The notes beneath the pieces are model-generated. The model was not told the DNA's origin. It was given only the letters and a program-made list of their open reading frames with translations, and made no database searches. A program made the position numbers and the translations under genes. From Achromobacter xylosoxidans A8 (GTDB lineage Bacteria > Pseudomonadota > Gammaproteobacteria > Burkholderiales > Burkholderiaceae_B): 64,000 bases of DNA. Positions 1 to 8,531 of this stretch are shown here, piece after piece. The first letter of the stretch is position 1; each line of letters opens with the position of its first letter. The stretch is taken from contig NC_014640.1 in the NCBI RefSeq assembly GCF_000165835.1, positions 3,038,001-3,102,000 on the forward strand. Reading direction: 5' to 3'.

Positions 1-779
1 AATGTGCCGAGGCGGCCTTCAGTGAATTCCGCCGCCTGGTCGAAACCGAGATCAACGCGGAGCAGGTCGCCGCGGTGATCATCGAGCCGGTGCAGGGCGA
101 GGGCGGCTTCCATGCCGCGCCGCCCGCCTTTCTGCAGGCGCTGCGCGCCTACTGCACCGAACACGGCATCGTGCTGATCGCCGACGAGATCCAGTCGGGC
201 TTCTGCCGCACCGGGGAATGGTTCGCCACCCAGCATGCCGGCATCGAGGCCGACCTCTACACCCTGGCCAAGTCCATGGGCGGCGGCCTGCCGATAGCGG
301 CGCTGGTGGGGCGCGCCGACCTGATGGACGCGCCCGCCGTGGGCGGCCTGGGCGGCACCTATGGCGGCAACCCGCTGGCCTGCGCCGCGGCGCTTGCCAC
401 CATCGCGGTGATGCGGCGCGAAGACTACGCGGCGCGCGCCCGCGGCCTTGGCGCCAGCGTGCGCGAACGCTTTACTGCCTGGGCCGGACAGTACGGCATC
501 GTCGGCGACGTGCGCGGCCTCGGCGCGATGGTGGCCTTTGAAGTCGTGCGCGGCAACGGCGACGACAGTCCCGCCGGCGATCTGGCGGCCCACATCGTGC
601 AGGCCGCCTACCAGGGCGGACTGGTGCTGGTGAAGGCGGGCTTTTACGGCAACGTGATCCGCTTCCTGGCGCCGCTCTCCATTACCGACGAGGAACTGGC
701 CCGCGGCCTGGACATCCTTGGACGCGCGGTGGCGGACGCCCAGCGCATCGCCGACGCCCGCACGTCGCAAACGGCTTGA
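1..779 (+). CDS. Class III PLP-dependent aminotransferase (5' end outside window)
   Basis: The reading frame is open from position 3 to the TGA at 777-779, so only the C-terminal part (about 258 residues) is present. It contains the core of fold-type I class III aminotransferases: the LIADEIQSGFCRTG segment with the Asp that contacts the pyridine nitrogen, followed by TLAKSMGGGLP, whose Lys forms the Schiff base with PLP. Relatives include 4-aminobutyrate and other omega-amino acid aminotransferases. The substrate cannot be told from this fragment. It is followed after 10 bp by the NicX/M29-like gene, and the whole set down to the amidase at 9896 looks like one catabolic operon, so it probably removes an amino group from an intermediate or substrate of that pathway (inference). 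Confidence 0.9.
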   Translation, partial: CAEAAFSEFRRLVETEINAEQVAAVIIEPVQGEGGFHAAPPAFLQALRAYCTEHGIVLIADEIQSGFCRTGEWFATQHAGIEADLYTLAKSMGGGLPIAALVGRADLMDAPAVGGLGGTYGGNPLACAAALATIAVMRREDYAARARGLGASVRERFTAWAGQYGIVGDVRGLGAMVAFEVVRGNGDDSPAGDLAAHIVQAAYQGGLVLVKAGFYGNVIRFLAPLSITDEELARGLDILGRAVADAQRIADARTSQTA

Positions 780-789
780 GGAGCGCACC

Positions 790-1770
790 ATGCATACGCT
801 GTTGAAACTGAAGAACGCGCGCAAGGTCGTCAGCCAGCTGGGGGCGGCGAAACCGGGCATGGAAGTGCTGGTGCTGTATGACCTGCACACCCACCACAAC
901 ATCGAGCCCCTGGCGATCGCGGTGGACGAGGCGGGCGCCGGCCTGCACCTGCTGCAGATCGCGGGTTCCGCGCGCCACGGCCGGCAGTTGTCGCCGGTGG
1001 TGGCCCAGGCCATGCAGGGGGCCGACCTGGTCATCGCCCTGACGCGGGCCAACGCCGCGCATACCGATGCGCGCCAGCAGGCCACGCGCGCCGGGGTCGG
1101 CGTGATCGTACTGCCCGAATCCCATCTGCCCGATTTCTTCCTGGCCGAAGGCTGGGACTGCGACTTCGACGCGCTGCGTCCGCAGATCCAGGGCCTGGCC
1201 GACGCGCTGACCCGCGCCGACACGGCCCGCGTCACCAGCGAACTCGGCACCGACGTGACCATGAGCATCGCCGGCCGCCAGGGCCGCGCGCTGCACGGCT
1301 TTGCCAACACCACCGATATTTCGGCGGGTTATTGCCTGGAGTCCAGCCTGGCGCCGGTCGAAGGCACGGCCGAAGGCGTGATCGTGGTCAACGCCAGCAT
1401 CCCTGGCGTCTCGCTGATCCGCGACGAGCCGGTGCGCATCCATATGGAGAAGGGCATGGCGGTGGCGATCGAGGGCGGGGCGGTGGCGCGGCAGTTCCGC
1501 GACCTGCTGGCCAGCTTCAACGACCCCCTGGTCTACAACCTGGGCGAACTGGGCGTGGGCATGAACCCGCGCTGCCAATTGGACGGCACCATGCTGTCCG
1601 ATGAATCGGTCTACGGCTCGATCCAGCTGGCGCTGGGCACCAGCGCCTACATTGGCGGCACGGTCAAGGCTGCGGCGCACTACGACACCATCGTTACCGA
1701 CGCGACGCTGGAACTGGACGGCAGGGTGGTGCTGCAAGGCACCGAACTGCGCCTGGAGGAAGCGGCATGA
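790..1770 (+). CDS. NicX / M29 aminopeptidase-like metalloenzyme
   Basis: A 326-residue protein of the family shared by M29 aminopeptidases and 2,5-dihydroxypyridine 5,6-dioxygenase (NicX). The C-terminal metal-binding features are visible: GELGVGMNP (Glu253) and AAHYD (His297, Asp299), matching the H-x-D pair that binds iron in NicX or divalent metal in M29 enzymes. The ATG at 790 is preceded by a GAGG-type ribosome-binding site and gives the usual family N-terminus; longer in-frame extensions overlap the aminotransferase. Its stop overlaps the next start (ATGA), implying translational coupling with the enoyl-CoA hydratase. Whether it is a peptidase, a ring-cleaving dioxygenase or another hydrolase cannot be decided from sequence; the catabolic neighbours favour a small-molecule enzyme over a peptidase (inference). 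Confidence 0.75.
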   Translation: MHTLLKLKNARKVVSQLGAAKPGMEVLVLYDLHTHHNIEPLAIAVDEAGAGLHLLQIAGSARHGRQLSPVVAQAMQGADLVIALTRANAAHTDARQQATRAGVGVIVLPESHLPDFFLAEGWDCDFDALRPQIQGLADALTRADTARVTSELGTDVTMSIAGRQGRALHGFANTTDISAGYCLESSLAPVEGTAEGVIVVNASIPGVSLIRDEPVRIHMEKGMAVAIEGGAVARQFRDLLASFNDPLVYNLGELGVGMNPRCQLDGTMLSDESVYGSIQLALGTSAYIGGTVKAAAHYDTIVTDATLELDGRVVLQGTELRLEEAA

Positions 1771-2540
1771 GCATAGACCTGAGCCGCGACGCCGACGGCG
1801 TGGCCACCGTGCTGATGAACCGCCCGGAAAAGCGCAACGCGTTCACGCTGGACATGTACCGGGAGTTCGGCCGGGTCATGCGCGAACTCGACGCCGACGA
1901 CGCGGTGCGCTGCGTGGTGCTGCGCGGCGCCGGCGGCGCCTTCTGCGCCGGCAGCGACATCGGCGGCTTCGAGGAGGACCGCGATGGCGCGGCGCAGGCG
2001 GCCGAGTACGCGCTTTTCACCTTGTCCATGACCGACACGCTCAAGCATCTGCGCCATCCCACGGTGGCCTGCATCGAAGGCGTGTGCGTGGGCGGCGGGC
2101 TGGAACTGGCCGCCTTGTGCGACATCCGCATCGGCGGGCGCAACAGCCGCTACGGCATCCCGGTGAACCGCATCGGGCTGACCGTGGACCACCAGGAACT
2201 GGCCGACCTGATCCGCGTGGTCGGCGCCGCGCGGGTGCTGGAAATCCTGCTGGAAGGGAACATATTCGGCGCCGACGAAGCCATGTCCAAGGGCCTCTTG
2301 AGCCGCGTAGTGGACGACGAGCGCGTGGCCGAGCAGGCCTACGCCACCGCCCGCCGCATCGCCGCGGCCGCGCCCTTGGTCAACCGCTGGCACAAACGCT
2401 TCGTAGGCCAGCTGCGGGAAGGGCGCGCGTTAAGCGCGCAAGAGCGCAGCGAAGCCTATGAATGCTTCGGCACCGAGGACTACCGGCGCGGCCGCGCAGC
2501 CTTCGCCGCCAAGCGCATCCCCGAATTCATCGGCCGCTGA
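1767..2540 (+). CDS. Enoyl-CoA hydratase/isomerase (crotonase) family protein
   Basis: A 257-residue crotonase-fold protein. The oxyanion-hole segments are clear: GGAFCAGSDIGGF near residue 57 and EGVCVGGGLELAALCD near residue 104. Glu113 in GGGLEL aligns with the first catalytic Glu of hydratases (Glu144 in rat mitochondrial ECH), but the second (Glu164, in the PEI segment) is replaced by Val133 in YGIPVNRIG. It may therefore be an isomerase, hydrolase or lyase of the superfamily rather than a classical hydratase (inference). The start overlaps the upstream stop by 4 bp and a CoA-transferase follows after 29 bp, so it probably acts on a CoA thioester made by that enzyme. Confidence 0.88.
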   Translation: MSIDLSRDADGVATVLMNRPEKRNAFTLDMYREFGRVMRELDADDAVRCVVLRGAGGAFCAGSDIGGFEEDRDGAAQAAEYALFTLSMTDTLKHLRHPTVACIEGVCVGGGLELAALCDIRIGGRNSRYGIPVNRIGLTVDHQELADLIRVVGAARVLEILLEGNIFGADEAMSKGLLSRVVDDERVAEQAYATARRIAAAAPLVNRWHKRFVGQLREGRALSAQERSEAYECFGTEDYRRGRAAFAAKRIPEFIGR

Positions 2541-2569
2541 AGCGGCCACCGACCCGAGACGGACTGCAT

Positions 2570-3769
2570 ATGACGCAAGCTGCATCCCCCCTGGCAGGCA
2601 TCAAGATCCTGGACCTTTCGCAGATCATGGCCGGGCCGTACTGCACCATGGTGCTGGCCGACCTGGGCGCCGAGGTCATCAAGGTCGAGAAGACAGGCAC
2701 CGGCGACGACTCCCGCGAAATGGGCCCCTATGTGAACGGCGAGTCCACCTGTTTCGCCCAGATCAACCGCAACAAGCAGGGCGTGGCGCTGAACCTGAAG
2801 GATCCCGAGGCCCGCGAGGTGCTGTACGAGCTGGCGCGCTGGGCCGACGTGGTGGTGGAGAACTACCGCGTCGGCGTGACCAAGTCGCTGGGCGTGGACT
2901 ACGAAACGCTGTCGCGCATCAATCCGCGCCTGGTGTATTGCTCGATCTCCGGCTATGGCCATACCGGCCCCTACGCGGGCAAGGGCGGCTTCGACCTGGT
3001 GGCTCAGGGCATGAGCGGCATCATGAGCATGACCGGCGAGCCCGGCGGGCGGCCCTTGAAGTCGGGCATCGCCATCTATGACGTGGGGGCGGGCCTGACG
3101 GCGGTCTATGCCATCCTGGCCGCCTGCATCCACCAGATGAAGACGGGCGAGGGCCAGCACATCGACATCGCGCTGGCCGAATGCGGATTGCCCTGGTTCG
3201 TCTGGGAAGCCGCCGCCTACTTCGCCGACGGCACGGTGCCGGAAGGCACCGGCAGCCGCCACCGCGTGTCGGCTCCGTACCAGGCCTTCGGCACGCGCCA
3301 GGGCTTCATCATGATAGGCGCCGCCAACCAGCGCACCTGGGAGCGCCTGTGCGCCGACGTGCTGGAGCGCCCCGAACTCATCACCGATCCGCGCTTCATC
3401 ACCAACTCTGACCGGCTGGCCAATATCGCCGAACTGGAACCCTTGCTGGAAGCGGAATTCGCGCGCGCCGACGCGGCCGAATGGATAGCGCGCTGCGAGA
3501 AGGCCTCCGTGCCCTGCGGCCCGATCAACGACTTCGGCCAGGCCATGCAGGACCCGCATTACCTGGCGCGCGGCATGGTGCAGGAACTGGACCATCCCGC
3601 GCTGGGCAAGATGAAGACCATAGGCATCCCGACCAAGTTTTCCAGGACGCCTGGCGCCTTGCGCACGGCCGCGCCGCTGATGGGCCAGCACACGGACGAG
3701 GTGCTGCGCCGTTTCGGGGTGGCGGAGGACAGCATTGCAGGCATGCGCGCCCGAGGAGTCATCGCGTAA
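2570..3769 (+). CDS. CaiB/BaiF (family III) CoA-transferase
   Basis: A 399-residue family III CoA-transferase, which moves CoA between carboxylic acids through an enzyme-aspartyl-CoA intermediate. It opens with the typical PLAGIKILDLSQIMAGPYC block, followed by DLGAEVIKVE and the GYG-GPYAGKGGFD segment. Asp171 in GIAIYDVGAG sits where formyl-CoA transferase has its nucleophile Asp169. Length is normal for the single-domain family. The ATG at 2570 is chosen because it starts the conserved N-terminus; the frame stays open upstream over the end of the preceding gene. In this operon it would activate an acid for the downstream crotonase-type step, but donor and acceptor are unknown. Confidence 0.93.
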   Translation: MTQAASPLAGIKILDLSQIMAGPYCTMVLADLGAEVIKVEKTGTGDDSREMGPYVNGESTCFAQINRNKQGVALNLKDPEAREVLYELARWADVVVENYRVGVTKSLGVDYETLSRINPRLVYCSISGYGHTGPYAGKGGFDLVAQGMSGIMSMTGEPGGRPLKSGIAIYDVGAGLTAVYAILAACIHQMKTGEGQHIDIALAECGLPWFVWEAAAYFADGTVPEGTGSRHRVSAPYQAFGTRQGFIMIGAANQRTWERLCADVLERPELITDPRFITNSDRLANIAELEPLLEAEFARADAAEWIARCEKASVPCGPINDFGQAMQDPHYLARGMVQELDHPALGKMKTIGIPTKFSRTPGALRTAAPLMGQHTDEVLRRFGVAEDSIAGMRARGVIA

Positions 3770-3888
3770 CAGACCAACCGCAGCAGGCAGTATCGAAGTC
3801 GCATCCAAGCTACAAGGGGACGCCGGCGTCACGCACGCCGGCGGCTATTCGAAGTTGAACAAAGATGTTCACGCCGCAAGGAACCTTC

Positions 3889-5124
3889 ATGACACAGCCC
3901 ATCCATCTTTCCCGCCGCGGCTTCATCGCGGCCAGCGCCGCGCTGGCCGCTTGCGGCGCCGTTCCCTCCCTGGTCCGGGCGCAATCGGCCCAGCCGTTCC
4001 GGCTGGGGGCGCTCAATTCCATCACCGGCGTCGGCGGCCCCTATGGCCCGGCCATGCTGGAAGCCATCAAGATCGCCATCGACGAGGTCAACGCCGCCGG
4101 CGGCGCTGCCGGCCGCAAGATCCAGCTCTATGCCGAAGACGACCAGACCAAGCCCGACGCCGCCGTGCTGGCGGTGAAGAAGCTGATCGAGATCAACAAG
4201 GTCGAGGCGGTGGTCGGCATCTGGCCGTCGTCGGTGGGCCTGGCCGCCATGCCCATCACCAATGCCGCGGGCCTCATCACCATGAACACCTGCGGCGCGC
4301 CGGAAATGCTGACCGAGAACAAGCAGGGGCTGGCCTGGATGTTCCAGGCCTCCAACGCGGTGTTCGGCCGCGCTTTCGCCGAAGTGGCGCGGCAGCGCGG
4401 CTTCAAGCGGCCGGCGGTCATGGCCTTCAACAACTCCACCTTCGTAGGGCAGGCTAACTACTTCCGTGATGCCTGGCAGGAGAAGGGCGGCAAGGTCAGC
4501 GCCTTCACCATCTATGAACCCAACCAGACCACCTACCGCACCGAACTGACCAAGGTGCTGGCCTCCAAGCCCGACGTGATCTCGCTGAGCGCCTACCGGC
4601 CCGACGCCACCATCATCCTCAAGGAATGGTTCCAGACCGGCCAGGACTGCAAGTTCATCATGCCGGGCTGGACCGCCAACGAAGACCTGGTGAAGGCGCT
4701 GGGCAAGGAAGCCACCGAGGGGATCATCTCGATCTCCAACGTGGCCGCCCACGAGCACCAGGCCTACAAGACCTTCGCCGCCGAATTCCGCAAGCGCACC
4801 AAGCGCGAACCGGACATCTTTGCTTCGCAGTCCTATGACATGGTGATCACGCTGGCGCTCGCCATCGAGGCGGCCGGGCCGACCGCGGACGTGGCCGCCA
4901 TCAACGGCAAGATCCGCGCCGTGACCGCGCAGGGCGGCGGCGAAAAGGTCAACGGTTTCGCGCAAGGCCAGGCGCTGCTGCGCGCCGGCAAGCCGGTGGA
5001 CTACGACGGCGCGTCCTCGCGCCTGGACTTCGGCAAGCAGGGCGAGACCGTGCCGGACTTTGGCGTCTTCGACATCCGCGACGGCAAGCTGGTGCTGAAT
5101 GAAGTCATCGCCGGCCAGGTCTGA
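3889..5124 (+). CDS. Liv-type ABC transporter substrate-binding protein (Tat signal)
   Basis: A 411-residue periplasmic type I binding protein (Leu/Ile/Val and amide/aromatic-binding group). The N-terminus has a twin-arginine motif, SRRGFIAASAALAA, ending near VRAQ, so export is probably through Tat rather than Sec. The mature protein begins with FRLGALNSITGVGGPYG and continues with the typical ligand-binding fold. The ATG at 3889 is preceded by AAGGA; an in-frame ATG at 3865 is possible but would put eight extra residues before the twin arginines. It heads the transporter genes to 8450. The surrounding catabolic genes suggest the ligand is their substrate, perhaps an aromatic or amide compound rather than a branched amino acid (inference). 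Confidence 0.9.
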   Translation: MTQPIHLSRRGFIAASAALAACGAVPSLVRAQSAQPFRLGALNSITGVGGPYGPAMLEAIKIAIDEVNAAGGAAGRKIQLYAEDDQTKPDAAVLAVKKLIEINKVEAVVGIWPSSVGLAAMPITNAAGLITMNTCGAPEMLTENKQGLAWMFQASNAVFGRAFAEVARQRGFKRPAVMAFNNSTFVGQANYFRDAWQEKGGKVSAFTIYEPNQTTYRTELTKVLASKPDVISLSAYRPDATIILKEWFQTGQDCKFIMPGWTANEDLVKALGKEATEGIISISNVAAHEHQAYKTFAAEFRKRTKREPDIFASQSYDMVITLALAIEAAGPTADVAAINGKIRAVTAQGGGEKVNGFAQGQALLRAGKPVDYDGASSRLDFGKQGETVPDFGVFDIRDGKLVLNEVIAGQV

Positions 5125-5151
5125 CGATAAAAACACTAGGGGAACACAAGT

Positions 5152-6027
5152 ATGGATGGAATCACCGTCATCAACGCCGCGATCAACGGCGTTGTGATCG
5201 GGATGCTGCTGGCCTTGCCGGCACTGGCGATCACGCTGGTGTTTGGCATCGCCCGCTTTCCCAACGCCGCCAGCGGCGACTACATGACGTTGGGCGCCTA
5301 CGCCGCCGTCTTCACCCAGGCGCTGGCCGGCGGCTCGATGCTGGCGGGCGGCCTGGCGGCCGTCGCCGGCACCACCCTGGTCAGCCTGTTTTTCTATGCC
5401 TGGGTATTCCGGCCGCTGGAGTCGCGCTCCAACGTGTCGCGCCTGATCGCGTCCATCGGCGTGGCCTTCGCGCTGCGCAGCACGATCACCTTCTTCGCCG
5501 GGCAGGATCAGTACACCTTCGACATGCCCTTGACGCGCGCCTGGAATTTCGGCGGCGTGCGCATCCTGCCCACCGACCTGTACATCGTCGGCACGGCGGT
5601 GGCGGCGTTGGCGCTGGTGTTCGCGCTGATGCACATGACGCCCACCGGGCGGCGCATGCGGGCGGTGGCGGACAACCCCGAGCTGGCCGCGGCCAGCGGC
5701 ATACGCGGACGGCGCGTGATGATCACACTGTGGAGCATCGCCGGCGCGTATTGCGGGCTGGGGGGCGTGCTGCTGGGCATCAAGGCGGTGGTGATCCCCG
5801 AACTGGGCTGGGAACTGCTGATGCCCATGTTCGCGGCCGTGATCCTGGGCGGCATCGGCAATCCGGTGGGCGCCATCGTCGGGATCATGGTGTTCAGCAT
5901 TGCGCAGGAAGTCGCCAGCCTGGTGGTCGGGCCGGCCTACAAGATCGTATTCGCCTTCGCGGTGCTGCTGTGCGTGCTGCTGCTGCGTCCCCAGGGAATC
6001 TTCGGCCGTCCGATGGCGGCGAGGTGA
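5152..6027 (+). CDS. Liv-type ABC transporter permease (LivH family)
   Basis: A 291-residue inner-membrane permease of the LivH type with about eight hydrophobic segments. It shows the family hallmarks: an N-terminal helix starting INAAINGVVIGMLLALPALA, the FPNAASGDYMTLGAY segment, and near the C-terminus GGIGNPVGAIVG followed by LRPQGIFG. It pairs with the LivM-type permease three bases downstream to form the translocation pore for the binding protein upstream. An AGGGGA sequence lies before the start codon. Confidence 0.92.
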   Translation: MDGITVINAAINGVVIGMLLALPALAITLVFGIARFPNAASGDYMTLGAYAAVFTQALAGGSMLAGGLAAVAGTTLVSLFFYAWVFRPLESRSNVSRLIASIGVAFALRSTITFFAGQDQYTFDMPLTRAWNFGGVRILPTDLYIVGTAVAALALVFALMHMTPTGRRMRAVADNPELAAASGIRGRRVMITLWSIAGAYCGLGGVLLGIKAVVIPELGWELLMPMFAAVILGGIGNPVGAIVGIMVFSIAQEVASLVVGPAYKIVFAFAVLLCVLLLRPQGIFGRPMAAR

Positions 6028-6030
6028 GTC

Positions 6031-6927
6031 ATGGAAGCCTATCTGATTGCTATCGCCATCGGGATCCTGATCTACATGCTGCTGGCCTTCGGCCTGTCGC
6101 TGCACTACGGGTTCACCGGACTGATCAACTTCGGCCACGTCGGCTTCTTCGCCATCGGCGCCTACACCTCGGCGCTGCTGTCGCTCAAGGGGGTGCCGAT
6201 ACCGATATCCATGGTGGCAGCCGCCGCAGTCGCTGCCTTGGCGGCCTGGCCGCTGGGCATGATCGCCTTGCGATTGGGCAGTGACTACCTGGCCATCGTG
6301 ACCTTGGGCTTCTCGGAGTCGGTGCGCATGATGCTGCAGACCGAGGAATGGCTGACGCGTGGGATGCACGGCCTGCCGGGCATCCCGCGGTTGTTCGCGG
6401 GCTGGGCCTCGCCGCAGACCGTGGACCTGTGGATCATGCTGCTGCTGGTGGCGGTCAACGCCGGGGCGCTGCTGCTGATCCATCTGGTGATACGCAGCCC
6501 GTTCGGGCGCGTGATCGAAGCGGTGCGGGACAACGAGGTGGCGGTGCGGGCGCTGGGCAAGGATCCGGCCCGCTTCAAGACCCGTTCGCTGATGCTGGGC
6601 GCGGGCCTGGCCGGCCTGGCGGGCGCCTTCCAGGCGCACTACCTGACCTTCATCAGCCCCGAGCAGTTCGTGCCGTTGATCACCTTCTACATCTGGATCG
6701 CCATCATCCTGGGCGGAGTGGGGCGGTTGAGCGGCGTGGTGGCGGGCACGGTGCTGCTGGTCGGCTTTCTGGAAGGATCGCGTTTCGTGCGCGACTTCGT
6801 CGGCGGCATCTCGGAGGTACAGATGGCCAGCGTGCGCATCGGCGTCATCGGCCTGGCGCTCATTTGCGTGGTGCTGTACCGGCCTCAGGGCATTTTCGGC
6901 AACACCTCGGCCACGCGCAGGAGATAA
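6031..6927 (+). CDS. Liv-type ABC transporter permease (LivM family)
   Basis: A 298-residue inner-membrane permease of the LivM type, the partner of the preceding LivH-type protein. Typical segments are SLHYGFTGLINFGHVGFF near the N-terminus, RLGSDYLAIVTLGF in the middle, and LGGVGRLSGVVAGT before the C-terminal LYRPQGIFG. It starts three bases after the LivH-type stop and ends three bases before the first ATPase gene, so the four transporter genes are almost certainly co-translated. Confidence 0.92.
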   Translation: MEAYLIAIAIGILIYMLLAFGLSLHYGFTGLINFGHVGFFAIGAYTSALLSLKGVPIPISMVAAAAVAALAAWPLGMIALRLGSDYLAIVTLGFSESVRMMLQTEEWLTRGMHGLPGIPRLFAGWASPQTVDLWIMLLLVAVNAGALLLIHLVIRSPFGRVIEAVRDNEVAVRALGKDPARFKTRSLMLGAGLAGLAGAFQAHYLTFISPEQFVPLITFYIWIAIILGGVGRLSGVVAGTVLLVGFLEGSRFVRDFVGGISEVQMASVRIGVIGLALICVVLYRPQGIFGNTSATRRR

Positions 6928-6930
6928 GGG

Positions 6931-7692
6931 ATGACGCTGCTTTCCATCAAAGGGCTGAGCGCCAGCTTCGGCGGTTTCAAGGCGCTTGACGACGTGTCGC
7001 TGGAAGTGCGCAAGGGCGAAATGGTCGGGGTGATCGGCACCAACGGCGCGGGCAAGAGCACGCTGTTTTCGGTGGTCACGGGCTACATCCCGCCCAGTTC
7101 CGGGTCCGTGCGTTTTGCGGACGAGGACATCACGGGCGTGGCCGTGCACCAGCGCGTGCGCCGGGGCCTGGCCCGCACGTTCCAGGTGCCGCGCGAGTTC
7201 AGCCAGCTGACGGTCTTCGACAACATGATGGCCGCCGCGCCGGACCAGCGCGGCGAAAAGCTGGCGGCGCTGGTGTTCGCCCGCCGCGAGGTGGCGCGCG
7301 AGGAAGCGCGCAACGCCGAACGCGTGCACGAATTGCTGGCGTTCCTGAACCTGACCCGCGTGGCCGATGAGCCGGCCGGGAAACTGTCGGGTGGCCAGAA
7401 GAAGCTGCTGGAACTGGGGCGGCTGCTGATGCTGGAGCCGCGCTGCATCCTGCTGGACGAACCGTTCGCGGGCGTCAATCCGGTGCTGATCGAAGAACTG
7501 TCGGCGCGCATCGTGGAGCTGAACCAGCGCGGCCTGACCGTCGCCATCATCGAGCACAACCTGGAAGAGCTGTCGCGCATCGTGCCGCGCATGTACGTCA
7601 TGGACCGCGGCCGCGTCATCGCCGAAGGGACGCCCGACAGCGTCCTGGCCAATGAACAGGTGCGCGAAGCGTACATGGGGGGAGTGATATGA
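6931..7692 (+). CDS. Liv-type ABC transporter ATP-binding protein (LivG family)
   Basis: A 253-residue cytoplasmic ATPase of the LivG type. Walker A is GTNGAGKST, the signature is LSGGQKKLLELG, and Walker B is ILLDEPFAGVNP, followed by the H-loop in IIEHNLEEL. The segment RRGLARTFQVPREF after Walker A is characteristic of LivG rather than LivF. It provides one of the two nucleotide-binding sites for the LivHM-type permease. Its last codons overlap the start of the second ATPase by 4 bp. Confidence 0.93.
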   Translation: MTLLSIKGLSASFGGFKALDDVSLEVRKGEMVGVIGTNGAGKSTLFSVVTGYIPPSSGSVRFADEDITGVAVHQRVRRGLARTFQVPREFSQLTVFDNMMAAAPDQRGEKLAALVFARREVAREEARNAERVHELLAFLNLTRVADEPAGKLSGGQKKLLELGRLLMLEPRCILLDEPFAGVNPVLIEELSARIVELNQRGLTVAIIEHNLEELSRIVPRMYVMDRGRVIAEGTPDSVLANEQVREAYMGGVI

Positions 7693-8450
7693 GCCAACTC
7701 GTCATGCAAGGCCTGTCCGGCGGCTACGGCGAGGTCGATATCGTCAGCGGCATCGACATGCACGTCGCACCGCGCGAGATCGTCACCATCGCCGGCACCA
7801 ATGGCGCGGGCAAGTCGACGCTGGTCAAGGCGGTGATGGGGCTGTTGCCGCGCATCGCCGGCACCATGACCTTCGACGGCCGCGACCTGCTCGCGCTGCC
7901 GGTCGAGGAGCGGGTGCGCATCGGCATTTCCTACGTGCCGCAGGTACGCAATGTGTTCGGCGCGCTGACCGTGCTGGAGAACCTGCAAGTGGTCGAACAC
8001 GTGCAGGCGCGCGAAAAGCGCATCCGCGACATGTTCGAGCTGTTTCCCGCGCTGGCCGGGCGGCGCAAGACGCATGCGGAGAACCTGTCCGGCGGCGAGC
8101 GCCAGCAGCTGGCCTTCGCCCGCGCGCTGATGTCCTCGCCGCGCCTGATGGTGCTGGACGAGCCCTCGGCCGCCTTGTCGCCGGCGCTGACCGAGCAGGT
8201 GTTCGCCGAAGTGCGGCGCCTGCCGCAGATCGGCGTGGGCGTGCTGATGGTGGAGCAGCGCGCGCGCCAGGCGCTGGCGTTCAGCGACCGCGGCTACATC
8301 CTGGATTCCGGCCGTATCGTGCTGACCGATACGGGGCAGGCGCTGCTGGCCAACCAGCATATGAGCGATCTGTATATCGGGCGGGGAGGGCATGCGGGGG
8401 GCGGCCACGCTGGGGGCGCTCGTTCGTCCGCTGGCAATGCTCCCGCCTGA
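7689..8450 (+). CDS. Liv-type ABC transporter ATP-binding protein (LivF family)
   Basis: A 253-residue cytoplasmic ATPase of the LivF type. Walker A is GTNGAGKST, the signature LSGGERQQLAFARAL and Walker B MVLDEPSAALSP. The protein ends in a short Gly/His/Ala-rich tail (around GGHAGGGHAGGA) that is not part of the ATPase fold. It completes the five-component transporter started at 3889. The amidase gene follows after about 80 bp on the same strand. Confidence 0.92.
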   Translation: MSQLVMQGLSGGYGEVDIVSGIDMHVAPREIVTIAGTNGAGKSTLVKAVMGLLPRIAGTMTFDGRDLLALPVEERVRIGISYVPQVRNVFGALTVLENLQVVEHVQAREKRIRDMFELFPALAGRRKTHAENLSGGERQQLAFARALMSSPRLMVLDEPSAALSPALTEQVFAEVRRLPQIGVGVLMVEQRARQALAFSDRGYILDSGRIVLTDTGQALLANQHMSDLYIGRGGHAGGGHAGGARSSAGNAPA

Positions 8451-8531
8451 AACCGATTGGACCGTCCCGCCGGCGGCTGCTGGCGCGGATGGCAAGTCTA
8501 CTTTTCCATGATTCTTTGCAGGAGCCGTACT

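Noticed and set aside
3829..7557. A 1242-codon open frame on the minus strand opposite the Liv transporter genes
   Set aside because: Its product is Arg/Gln/His-rich with no recognisable domain; it is the usual antisense shadow of GC-rich coding DNA. The + strand genes have clear families and ribosome-binding sites.
8457..8531. A longer amidase start at 8457
   Set aside because: It would add a non-conserved extension only six bases after the preceding gene, while AGGAG at 8520-8524 is well placed for the TTG at 8532.
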